This document shows positions 13,601 to 24,543 of a stretch of 64,000 nucleotides of DNA, one piece after another. The stretch lies in NCBI RefSeq assembly GCF_014633365.1, contig NC_068349.1, positions 33,432,753-33,496,752 of the forward strand, given 5' to 3'. This DNA comes from Diospyros lotus. Lineage: Eukaryota; Streptophyta; Magnoliopsida; Ericales; Ebenaceae. Position numbers and translations under genes: made by a program. Positions within the stretch are counted from its first letter, which is position 1. Each line of letters opens with the position of its first letter. The notes below the pieces were generated by a model. That model did not search any database, was not told the origin of the DNA, and saw only the letters and a program-made list of their open reading frames with translations.

Positions 13601-13780
13601 ATATTTAATTTTTTTTAAAAAAAATTATTATTATTTTTTAATTAACGACAGAAATTTCCGTCGCTGATTTTTCCCGTTGATCCCGTCAGCGTCGCTGAAA
13701 TTCAGTGATGGGAATCTGCCCGTAGCTAAATTTTTAAGCGACGGATTTTTTCGTCACTAAATTATGTTTTTCTTATAGTG
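10648..13780. mobile_element. Non-autonomous CACTA (En/Spm) element, giant foldback
   Basis: The left end is CACTACAAGAAAAATGACA; the right end, read on the other strand, is CACTATAAGAAAAACATAA. Both are followed by subterminal TTAGCGACGG-type motifs, as in plant CACTA elements. No transposase frame is present. The two halves are imperfect inverted copies around ~12140: the AT-rich block 11160-11460 returns inverted at about 12950-13200, and the GC-richer block 10945-11110 returns at about 13250-13420. The 3-bp flanks (TAT left, ATT right) do not match, so the target duplication has mutated or the exact end is off by a base. Confidence 0.85.
11570..12790. repeat. Array of GCGACGG small palindromes inside the CACTA element
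   Basis: Units of about 50-70 bp repeat the scheme TTTAGCGACGGGG...CCCCGTCGCTAAA separated by A-rich linkers. Up to about 12140 the linkers read AAAAATAAAAA; after it they read TTTTTATTTTT. The array is therefore itself inverted around the centre. Each unit is a mini-palindrome and the whole array is the tip of the 3-kb palindrome. Confidence 0.85.
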
Positions 13781-14674
13781 ATTTGAGAAAGAAAGAGATT
13801 TGGAAGAAAAACAAGTAGATCGAGGAAATAGAGAAAAAGACAAGGATATGGTTGTGGTGGTGGTGAGCAACCAGATTTGGGGAGATGGAGAAACAAATTG
13901 GTGATAGTGGTGATAATAATGGCTATGATGCTGGATAGAGAAATAAAGAAGGTCGAAATGGAGAACTCAAAGTAATTGTAAACACTTATATAGCAGGTTG
14001 ATGGAAAATGGAGAAAGAGCAAAATGGAGAAAGAATAGGATATGAAAGTATGTGGTTAGTAGGTTAGTAGCGTCACTAATGAATGGAAAAGAAGAATAAT
14101 GGAGGAAAGTAGTAACTGATTGACAAGCAACAAAGGACATCAATATGACCAGAGACGAGGCACCAACTCATTACCATATCTAGCCATGCCCTTTCATCAT
14201 CTCTTTGCCAGCATTACCTTTGTTTCTCCATCTCCCAGATTTGCCAACATTGAAATCCCATCTCTTTCTTTGTTTCTCTGCTATTGACAGTAACTGTAAC
14301 TATCGTTGCCCCATTTCTCCCTCAATCAACTTGTTTTCCCTATAGTGGGTTCATCGCCCTTGATCTCTTCTAACTTTTTGGTCTTAGCCATCACTGTTAC
14401 AATGTGCGATAAACCCAAACAGGGTTCATCCTCAATGGTCATTACCCGTTGGAGACTAGCGATCATTGTATATATATTTTCTAGAATCAGGGAAGAGAGA
14501 AGAAAGAATGATAGGTAAAATGGTCATTTAGGCTTTTTGTTCAATAGCATGGGTGGTTAAATATTGGTTATTACTATTTCTCAATCGTTAAAGGGATTTC
14601 TTACAATTTCACCAAATCTTAGAGGTGCTTTTGTAATTTATTCTAAAATATATAATATTGAATATATTTAAAAG
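13781..14674. other. Gene-free stretch between two transposons
   Basis: Purine-rich, then pyrimidine-rich low-complexity DNA (GGTGGTGGTGAG near 13855, CTCCATCTCCC near 14230). No frame resembles a known protein. Confidence 0.5.
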
Positions 14675-15031
14675 TAAGGCTTAGTTTGGCTAGGCTTTTT
14701 TTTAATAGTGTTTAAGCTGGGTAGTGTTTAAATTGTGTAATAGCATTTAATCTGGGTAGCGGTTAAGCTGATAACATGTTTGGATAAATATGCTTTTAAG
14801 CTATTAGTGTAAAGTTATGTGTTTGGTTTGTAAAAGTTGATAAACTGTTAGAACTTGACAAAAAGACTAAAATAGACATGACATTGAATAATGCAAATAA
14901 AATTCAAAAAATATAATTTAAAAAAAATAAATTAATATCTAGCTAAAATACTTACAGTTAATAAATTATAAAAAAAATTAAATATATATTATTACATATG
15001 TTATATCAAACTAAATATATATTATTACATA

Positions 15032-15892
15032 CAAGGTTGTTAAAATCGGGATTTTAAGTGAGATCGACAAAGGGTCCATAAAATCGTATCGTAAAATCGA
15101 ATCGTAAAATCGTAAGATTTTAGAGATAATTAAAAATATCCCTTAATTTTTGTAAATATATGTTTATAATAACATAATTTTGTAGAAAATGAATTAATAT
15201 CATTTAATAACCTAATTATTCCTTATTATAATTCAAAAGATGATATTTCCAAAATATAGCTCAAAAACTAGCAGGTTGGTATAGGCAATTTAAAGGCAAA
15301 ATATAGGTAAGTTAGAGGTAAAATATAGCTTAAAATTCTTTAGAGGATGTTTCCAACGTCTTCCATTAGATTTAGATTGCAATTTTTTCTTGATTTAACA
15401 TTGATTAAATCAAGTAATATCCCGATTTGGAGTTGGGTGGTCCATTAATTAATTACTTGTTTGTCTTGATTTACTTATGCAATCAATGTTAAATCAAATA
15501 AAAATTATAATTTAAATCAAGTAAATTGGAACTTATGCAATTAGTGTTAGATGCTATGTGACATTGGAACTTCTGCAATCAATGTTAAATCAAGTTTCAA
15601 TTTAGAGGCAAAATATAACAATTCATTGCATAAGTTCCAATGTCAGATGCTATGTGACATTGAGACGTTGGAAGTATCCTCTAAATTACAACTTAAATCA
15701 ATGGAGGTCTTTGAATCGTAAAATCGTTTAGGGATCTCTGAAGCGTAAAATCGTAAAATCGTACATGTAAAATCGAGATTTTATAGGATTTTATCCCAAA
15801 TTGGATTTTACATGGGATTTGAATCGTTTGGGGGTCTTCGAATCGTAAAATCGTAAAATCGTACGCATAAAATCGGGATTTTAACAACAATG
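15032..15892. mobile_element. Nested hAT-type non-autonomous element
   Basis: The termini are CAAGGTTGTTAAAATC and, inverted, CATTGTTGTTAAAATC, flanked by a perfect 8-bp duplication ATTACATA (15024-15031 and 15893-15900). An 8-bp duplication and CA-starting termini fit hAT. Subterminal DNA is rich in AAAATCGTAAAATCG repeats, and the centre carries inverted copies of AAGTTCCAATGTCAGATGC-like sequence. No transposase frame. Confidence 0.8.
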
Positions 15893-15929
15893 ATTACATA
15901 TTATATATATATATACACATATATACACA

Positions 15930-16280
15930 GTGAAGAAGAAGGCCGGCAATGGAGAAGCAGATGGGCGACGGCGCATGAGGGGATGGCGACGGCGCAGGAG
16001 GCGATCGCAAGAGGAGGCGATGCGACGGCGTTGGTCGGCTTGCGGCGGCGAATCTGGAAGCAGAGGCAGCGATGGCGGTAACGGGACTGAGGCAACTTGC
16101 GGCGGCCGAACTGGGCTTGCGATGGCGGTGAAGGAGCTAGCTTGCGGCGGCCGATCTGGGCGACGACGACTATAGAAGGAGCTGGAGGCGATGGCGAGGC
16201 GGATGGCGACGGGCGACAGTGGCGGTGTGGGAAATTCGTTGCTGAGGGTTGCAGAAGAAGGATATGGGTTGGAATTTGAT
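15930..16280 (-). other. GC-rich Pro/Arg/Ala-biased segment within the Harbinger-like element
   Basis: This 350-bp block is far more GC-rich than its surroundings and is open in several frames. The longest - strand frame (about 155 codons, 15881-16348) is rich in P, R, S and A with no recognisable domain. It may be a fragment of host exon picked up by the element, or simply low-complexity DNA. Confidence 0.35.
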
Positions 16281-16498
16281 GATTTGGTTGAGGATAGATT
16301 GGTAATTTCCATGGTCAACGCAGCTTTTTTTCCACCAGCGATTTGCAAAAGCTGAGGGGGAGGAGCTTTTGAAAAAGCTATTCAAATAGCGTTTAAGCTA
16401 TTTAGGTTTACCAAACACTTAATTTAAAAAGCTGGACAGTAGAAAAGCTATACTAATAGCTTATAAGCGGTCAAACCGTTTTGCCAAACGAAGCCTAA

Positions 16499-18290
16499 AT
16501 TAAATGATATATCATATAATATATTTGTTATAATTGATTATCTAATAATATAAACTATGCATAAATTAAATATAAATAATAGTTGATTGGTTTTGAGTAA
16601 TCGAATTGAAACTTGGCTCTTGAACAAATCCTGATATAGATTTGCCAACCGAAACTTGTCAAGTTGAATAATTTAAACTTGACATGGTTTTGTTACTTAA
16701 TTGTGAAAAACAAAACAATGGAAAAGTTTTGCTGTTGAGAAGAAGTAAAAATAAAATAATTTAGTAAAAAGTCAATGACTCAATATTTAATATTTGAAAT
16801 TTTAAAAAGAGACTAATTATATTGACACCATTACTTAACTATTAGTGACTAATAGCAACAATGGTTGAGTAAAGGTGATACTAAGTTGAGATAACTTTAA
16901 AAGTTTAATTACTCAATTAACCCCCAAAAATGATATATATTAAACTGGACATTAGCGATATAATACATGAATTATATTAGTTTTTTACCCTTGGGGTAAT
17001 TTACCCTCTAATTAAAAACACCATGATTTTATTAAATTCTCATTTTATGTGAAATATACAATTTACTATATCGAGTTAAATTTTAATAGTAAAATTGAAG
17101 CAAAACTTTAATGACTTTAATGATAAATTACTAATCGAATAAAGTTGAGTGTTAATCAACACATTACTTACTCAAGTAAAGTCCATAGTTAATCGAGTAT
17201 ATATGTGTTGGGAAAATTATTTTTAACCAATTTTTAACTTTCAAAACATTACTCAAATAATCAGTATTGTTAATCTGGTAAGACAATTTATGAGCTTAAG
17301 GTTAATCTAGTAAAGAAATGTAACAAATAATCATACTCGACTACCTTATCAAATTATTTGAGTAAAACTTAAATACTCTAAGACTAAAATGAGTATATGC
17401 TTAATGTATTAGAGTATTGAGTTGAAAAGTCCTAATTGTGTAATCAGAATGCTTAATCCACTAACTATAATATTAGTCGAGTATCTATATTTAGTAATCG
17501 AGTAAGAATCAAGGCTAAAATAATAGGTCTTGCACTTGTTTCATTAATCGACTAAAAGAAGATAATAATCGAGTAACTTACTGATTTTCTTTCCAACCAT
17601 AAACTGTGGATCATAGCCGCAACACAAAATAATAATTAAGTGCGCTAATAAATATATATATATATATATCATGCACATATATTAACTTGAAAACATATAA
17701 AATTTCATGTTTGGTCTTATGTTCCCAAATACTCTATGCAATGCCCACATATGACAATTTCCATGCAAAATAATTTCTTCTCATCATGTATCAATTCATA
17801 ACAATATTATACTCATGCCCCAATGCATAAATGATGTATCAATTTTCATGCATAAATGTATATTTTTGAATAATTATAAATATTTTATCAATTTTCTCCC
17901 GTAACCATGTTTTTACCCCTCAAAATGTCTAACCATTATTAAGATTAACCCATGGACTACACTCTAATTATTAATGACAACCAGGGCTATACAAAATCTT
18001 AACGTAAATAATTAGTCAACAACCGAGAAGAAACCAAAAGTACACGCAAGATAACACTAAGATTTTGCACAACACCAGACCCTAATCAAGAAATGCATCA
18101 TTCTTTTAGAAATATAGAGTGCATCGAAACCCTATTGAGCCTTTTGAATAAAATACATCAAGTATTTAAGAAAATCAATAAGATTAAACATCATCTCAAT
18201 CATAAGAAGAATAGCCAACACAAAAATGATTAATTAGGCAAAATTTTTTAAAAAAATTCAGATTTTGAATAGTAACTTCAAATGCATATT
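16499..18290. other. Gene-free AT-rich stretch
   Basis: No coding exons. Short motifs of the type AATCGAGTA recur loosely between about 16590 and 17580. A (TA)n microsatellite lies at about 17650-17670. Confidence 0.5.
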
Positions 18291-18299
18291 TTGGGCTCA

Positions 18300-19330
18300 T
18301 AACTTAGCCGAACATCTAGTTTGTAAAACAATAAACAGTCAGAATAAAAAATAACCACAAGAAGTTATTATCCAAAAACTGAAGCAAGGCAGATTACTTA
18401 GATAATAAAATTTTTAGATTCTTGGCAAAGATTAACAGGGTTGTTATAGGCACGCAGTATATTGAAATGAAGCCTAGGATGTCTAGTTTATGAAACAAAA
18501 AATAGATTTCAAATCAAATATAACCACAAAAAGTTATACCCAAAAAACTAAAGTATTGTCAGATTACACATAAACAATAAGTTCTAGATTTTAAACAGGG
18601 ATTGATAGGGCGATTACAAGCTCAAAACTTAATCAAATAATTCATGTAATATATCAAAATGAAGCCCACGAAGTCTAGTTTACATGGAAATAAATGGATT
18701 TCAATTTGGATACGAACACAGAAAGTTATAGGCCAAAAACTAGAGCAATGATAGATTACATGGAAACAAAAATTCTAGATTCAAGTCGGTATTTCACAGG
18801 ACACTTACAAACTCAATACTTGGCCAAATAATCCAAGTAATATATCAAATTGAATCCCATGACGTCTAGTTTATATAGAAACAAATAGATTTCAATTTGG
18901 ATATGAACATAGAATGTTATAGGCCAAAAACCGAAGTAATGACAGATTTCACAGAAACATAAATTTCATATTCGAGTAGGTATTTCACAGGGCATTTACA
19001 GACTCAATATTTGGCCAAATAATCCAAGTAATATATCAAAATGAAGTTTAAGAAGTATAGTTTACAAAAAAAAAAAAAAAAGATTTCAATTTGGATAGAA
19101 ACATAGCAAGTTATAGGCCAAAATCGGAGCAATGACAGATTATACGAAAACAAAAATTCCATATTCGAGTAGGTATTTCACAGAGCACTTACAAGCTCAA
19201 TACTTGGCCAAATAATCCAAGTAATAAATCAAAACGAAATTTAAGAAGTCTAGTTTATAAAAAAATAAACAGATCTCGATTTGGATAGAAACACTATAAG
19301 TTATAGCCCGAAATGTAGAATATGCACAAT
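18300..19330 (+). repeat. Satellite-like tandem array, ~185-bp unit
   Basis: A unit containing GTCTAGTTTA, GATTTCAATTTGGATA, AGTTATAGGCCAAAA and ACTTGGCCAAATAATCCAAG recurs about five to six times, with the GTCTAGTTT anchor near 18315, 18480, 18680, 18865, 19050 and 19235. Copies are diverged but collinear. No coding potential. Confidence 0.75.
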
Positions 19331-19732
19331 TTGGGCAAAAATTTAAGAACTTCGAAATGAATGGCACGATAGGAATGGAACTTGTCTTGATTGATGATTA
19401 AATTTAGAAAAGAAACAACCTGCTAATTACTGCAATTTCACTCCTTAAAGCTCCAAACTAGAGAAGAAGAAGATAATTGGTGGAGAGAGAGAGAGAAAGA
19501 AGGGGACACAAGGAGGTAAGGGAAGGAAGTGAGGAGGAATTTGGGGAATGTCTACAACCTCATTTTCCCATTTGGTCATTCCTAATTTTGCCCCTCCTAC
19601 TTGCACACATACACATTTAAACTATGTCTCCTTATGTCTTGTAACTTCTTTTTTTTTTTTTATTCTTTCCTTTTTTTTGTTATTTAATCCACTTTACACA
19701 AATTATCATATATATATATATATATATATACA

Positions 19733-22413
19733 TGTAATACTCGGGAATAATTTGAGGATAAAAATGATATTTGATAAAGGGCATAAATGGAATTTTGAGA
19801 AAAATAAGATTATAAGGCACACTAAGACAGCTTTGGACGACCGAATTAGTCAGAGGGAGTACCCCAAATCCTAGATAGCTATAGAAAATGGTATAGTATT
19901 GACAAGTGATTTAAATTATGATTTTTAGTAATAAAAGAAATGAGATCGGGAACAGTTTTCGGTACAGCAAAAATACAGCTGCCAATTAGGTCGTATTACC
20001 GAATTGTTATAGACGATATCCGAAAAATCAACGGAGTGTTTCTAGGACTAATATTTGATGTATAGAACAACTCTTAAGTAATTTCAGGTTGAATCAAGTG
20101 GATTTGAAGTCAAAACGATCAATCGGGCCTAAGTGTAATTTTCTAAATTTGCCCGAGGGAGGTCAAAACAATAATTTTTTGAAAGTTTAAAGGGAGAAAT
20201 GAGAAGTACTAATCTTGAGGGACTTAGTGATAGTGTTGGGAAGATCAGGGGCTTAAGGATAAGGGCCGAAATGCAAAAGAGAAATTCCAAGGGGCTAAAC
20301 TGTAATTTTCAGAAAATTGTACAAGCATGGCTGATCTGGCCGAGATTTTGGCCGGAAAATCCGGCCATTTGACAGCCTAGGATCGTCAGGGAGTGGCCTA
20401 GGGAGGTCTAGGAGGCATGGGGAATAAGTTTTGGCCGGAGATCGGCCACGTGGAGGGTCATTTTTGCCTATAAATACCGAGGGCTTTTGGCCGAGTTTGA
20501 AGCACAAATCGATCTCGATTTCGAATGATTTTCGAAGCTTGGATAGAGGGCTTTTGATCTCTAGGAGTCAAGGATCATTTTGGGATCGTTTTGAGGTATT
20601 TTGGAGTGGGTTTGGTGGCCGATCGAGCTCGGCCGAGGGTTAGAGGCGGACCGCCTTCCGCCGCCTACAACTGGCCATTTGGGCCGTTTTCCGGTGGCCT
20701 TTCGGCCTGATTTTTGTGGCATCGTGATCGACTATTCGAGGGCTTTCGAAGGGTATCGGTTTCATGGCCATCGGAGCAACCTCCGGCGGGCGGCTAGAGG
20801 TTGAAGACGGTGGCGCGTGACTGCCACGCCCCAGCCCAAATTGTCCAGCCACTCGCCAAGCGCGTGAGGGCGCGTGAGCAAGGGTATTCTGGTAATTTCA
20901 ACTCCAGTATTTTTAATTAATTATTTTAAGAATTATGGTGTTGAAATATTTGGAAAAATAGTTGAGAAAACAATTATTTTGGAATTATCGAGGTAAAAAA
21001 TAGGAGAAAATAGAGAAAATAGTGAAATAATTGAGGAAAATGGATTTTAATGTTACCTTTATTAATTATGATACTTAGGAAGTGTTGTGGTTTGAGGTTG
21101 ACTATAAATTCAAGTGTCTGCGTTTTGGCACGCATAACGAGGTTGTGCACGAGGATCGAGGCAGTCCAAATATGTCAAGGTGAGTGTTCGCCCCCAACTT
21201 TGTTTTAACTTGTGAGTGATTTTATCGAAAAGACTTTGAGTGACATGTGAATGGTTTACTGTGAGTGTTCATCCCTGTGGCTTGGTTTATTGTGATGGAT
21301 TGTCCAAACGGTTATTTACACATGCATTGAATTTCGTACGGTAAATTGCATACATTGAGATGTTGATTTTATGCATGTTATGATTTTTCGGCATTGGCTT
21401 GTTTTGTGTCGTCCATGTGGGACGTGGGTTGGTAACCTGTGACGTACGTAGCCCAGAGTGACAGCACTCGGGATGCGTACCTAGGATTAATGCTAGGTGA
21501 CCCACTTGGGACGGGGCTGAGACTGACTTCATCCTACAGGACCCAAGTGACGGGGATGAGAGTGGACATCACCCCGGTTGTTGGCTCAAGTGGCGGGGCT
21601 GCGAGTGGACACCACTTCAGGTTCCTTTGAGCAATAGCATTAATGCCGAGGTGACGTCGATTCCGAGGATAGTGCTGATGTGACACTCTTGGGGCTAGGG
21701 GTGCGTTGGGTTTTGGAATGCTTTTGAGTAGGAGTGTAAAGCTTAACAATGACAATGGGGTGATTCCTGGGTTCATATGTCGAGATTATCCCTCTTAAGC
21801 AGGATCGTTTTGCCAATGGGCCGAAGTGGTCGGGTCGCCTTTAAAGAGATTGCATTTTTCCCGGTTAGGGTTAAGTGCTATGTGGGATTCTCTTAGGCTG
21901 GTGCATGTCAGGATTTATCGATTTTATATATGATTTTGCATATCTGCATGAAAATGTTTTTGAACTTTCACTTAGATGATTCAGCATCTAATTTGGACTA
22001 TGTCCCTGGAATATTCAAACGTTCCAGGTGAAAGCAGTGGCGCCAAGGGAAAGAATGTTATCGAGATGTAGCTGCTATGTTTAGTTTTCGTAGGTTTTGT
22101 CTATGAATACGATGTTCAAAGGTTATGTAATATTTTGATATTTTCATATGAAACATCGATTCAGTTATTATCTGTAAAGGAAATTGTCAGTTATATATCA
22201 TTGAGGTTTCGATCTAGCTTCCGCTGATGTGATTGGTATTACTTATCTTAACCTATTAATTATTCAATTTTGATATGCTAAGAAGGTACGATCGGGATTG
22301 TCGAGAAATGATTATGATGAGGGTATGTATATCGAGGGACTTATGTTGTGTATATGATATAAAAAAAAAAAATATTCATGAAATCTCGAGGTAATGCACG
22401 TTGTGGCGTTACA
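19733..22413 (+). mobile_element. Solo LTR, family L (copy A)
   Basis: It begins TGTAATACTCGGG and ends GGCGTTACA. TACA lies directly outside both ends (19729-19732 and 22414-22417); a 5-bp duplication ATACA is possible if the end is one base earlier. A TATAAATA promoter motif is at 20469-20476. No gag, pol, second LTR or primer-binding site is present. The last ~230 bp and other segments are the inverted counterpart of 28974-32027, which proves that both belong to one family. Short open frames inside are not coding. Confidence 0.8.
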
Positions 22414-22417
22414 TACA

Positions 22418-24200
22418 TGTCTATATTTAACAAAACATAAAATATATCTATATGTATACATACACACACATAATAATCTCCTTTTACAATTTATTTAAAT
22501 AAAATATAAAACATATATTTATGCACACTGTGGGCAACTTCTTCCAATCCAAACTCAATCCCTTTCAAATATTGATTTTTTAATTTAAATAATTTTAATC
22601 GCATTGATTAAAATATATCAAAATATTACATGCACAAAAATAATGATCAAATAATCTAGACTTACTAACGGTCGTTATAGGAGCATTCTAACAAAGGGGG
22701 CTACAATGAATAAGCCCGGACGATTGTTTGCTAAAAACACAAGTCTTCACAAAGTCGTAAGATCATGCATGAGTTGGGTTGGTTTGGTTACGTATAGAAA
22801 TTAATTTAATTTTTAGTATAATTTTATAGATCTGGTTGAGATTGAATGAGTTTTGACTTAAATGACTACCCCCAAGTCAATCCGAGGGCACCCCTAATAT
22901 GTCCTAGGATAAATATCTAACCAAATTAATGCTTGCTCTTACGCACGTCTATCTCCATTAATTAGTGCAAGAATGATGAAAAAAGGTCTCTTGTTGAGAA
23001 GCCAAACCTATAGCAAGGTGACCGAAAAGAGTTGGAAGTCAAGCAACTCCCGTGCAATAGAGATAATTGAAGTGTTCAAAGCACCAAAGAGTTGAAGTCA
23101 AGCATGTTGCAGCTGTTGCTTGAAGGGACTTTGACTATTAGGCTATTAATAAGTGGAAGTGGTTGATTGAATGCATAGTTGACTATGTTCTTATACAAAT
23201 ATTAAATTCATTGAACGAAGAAATTTGCTAATTAAATTGATCCTATAGTTGTTGAATTTTATGAGTTTTTAGTTTGGGCACTCTTTATAGTTTATTTTTG
23301 CCAAATTAATCTTTATATTTGGCTTAAATCTACAAGGCACTCATTGGTGTTACAATGACATATAAATTAAATTAAAATTAAAAAAAGTAACTCTAGTTTA
23401 AGTTTAATTAAAAAGAAAAACCGAAAACTCAAAAGAAATTGAAAAATGGACAGCTCCTAGAGCCCTTGCCAAATTATATTAGAGGCAGCACGAGGAAATC
23501 TGTCATGGATTGTGCATGTCACGAATCGTGCATCCCTATTGTTGAGGAAATTTGTCAACTCAATGGTAGCACGAGAAAATTTATTGATCTCATGATAAAT
23601 GATATTAGAGCCAGCTTAGTGATAGTGATTATTGGGTCGAGAGAGGGCAAGTAGAAGAGGGCATGCATCTTCCAGAGTTGCATAAGAGAAGGTGGTACGT
23701 ATGGCCTAGAGACATCTTTGTGACCAGCATTTTGAGGTGGAGTAGGTAGGGGATAACCAATGATGCCTAGTTAGGGGCCAAGAATAATAGGTCAGGTTTC
23801 ATTGTCAATATGGGGGTCGTGAGTTTAAATGGAGGAGAATATCTTGGTTCATGCATCCTCGATACTGAGGATTAACTGTACACCAAGAATGATCTCTATA
23901 TTCTTGCTGAATGCTAATATAAATTGATTGTTGACGCAAATATGTCAGCTTTTCAAATTTGTGCTTATGTTTGTTAGTTGAAAAGGATGGTTGAACTCTC
24001 CATTTTAACTGCTTAGAGGTGGAGGCCCAAAGAGGGTTTGTTCTCAAATCAACGTAATTTTCTAGCAAGTGTTCAGTCGATTGGTTGCAGTGGCATACAT
24101 ATTGACCACAAGGATGTCTGACTTAAATGTCCAATCAATTTATCCAAAAGAAAACAAAAACATAACTAAAAAGAGAATTTGATAATCCTATACAAGTAGA
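22418..24200. other. Gene-free stretch before NPF gene 2
   Basis: AT-rich DNA. A 71-codon frame at 23439-23654 has no recognisable similarity and is not called as a gene. No repeat boundaries were found. Confidence 0.5.
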
Positions 24201-24403
24201 CAAGTATATAGGCATGGGCAACACTCTAATATATATAGCTATTGGCAAGATAAGAAGAAACCTTCACAAACCCAAGAGTGCATGCATGTTTAAATTCCAA
24301 ACTATGTATGATTATATCTACTTAATGACCAAAAAAATTAAAAAAATAACTCTCTCCTCTCTCTCTCCATATACAGCCTAACTTTCTTCCAAATACCAAA
24401 CTC

Positions 24404-24410
24404 TATATAT
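24404..24410 (+). promoter_or_regulatory. Putative TATA box of NPF7.3-like gene 2
   Basis: TATATAT about 135 bp before the proposed start at 24544, in DNA alignable with the promoter of copy 1. A CT-rich leader follows (TTTCTTTCTCA, then CTCTGTCTCTCTCC). Confidence 0.45.
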
Positions 24411-24543
24411 ACTACTACTAGTTGCCACCTTTCTTTCTCAACTCTTTGCCATATGTAAGGCTTGGCTCTGAAAGATTTCTCTTCTCTGTCTCTCTCCAAA
24501 TACCAATCTTCTCTTGCTTTGCTTAAATACTAGAGCTGATCAA

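Larger units (their letters stand above)
14678..16495. mobile_element. PIF/Harbinger (Tourist)-like non-autonomous element
   Basis: The ends are GGCTTAGTTTGGC (left) and, inverted, GGCTTCGTTTGGC (right), flanked on both sides by TAA (14675-14677 and 16496-16498), the usual Harbinger target site. Subterminal GTTTAAGCT/AGCTTATAAGC motifs recur at both ends. No transposase is seen. It contains the nested hAT element at 15032-15892 and a GC-rich segment at 15930-16280. Confidence 0.7.

Noticed and set aside
20295..20852. Overlapping frames on both strands near 20.3-20.85 kb
   Set aside because: They fall inside solo LTR A in its GC-rich leader; the matching region of copy B is not conserved as protein.
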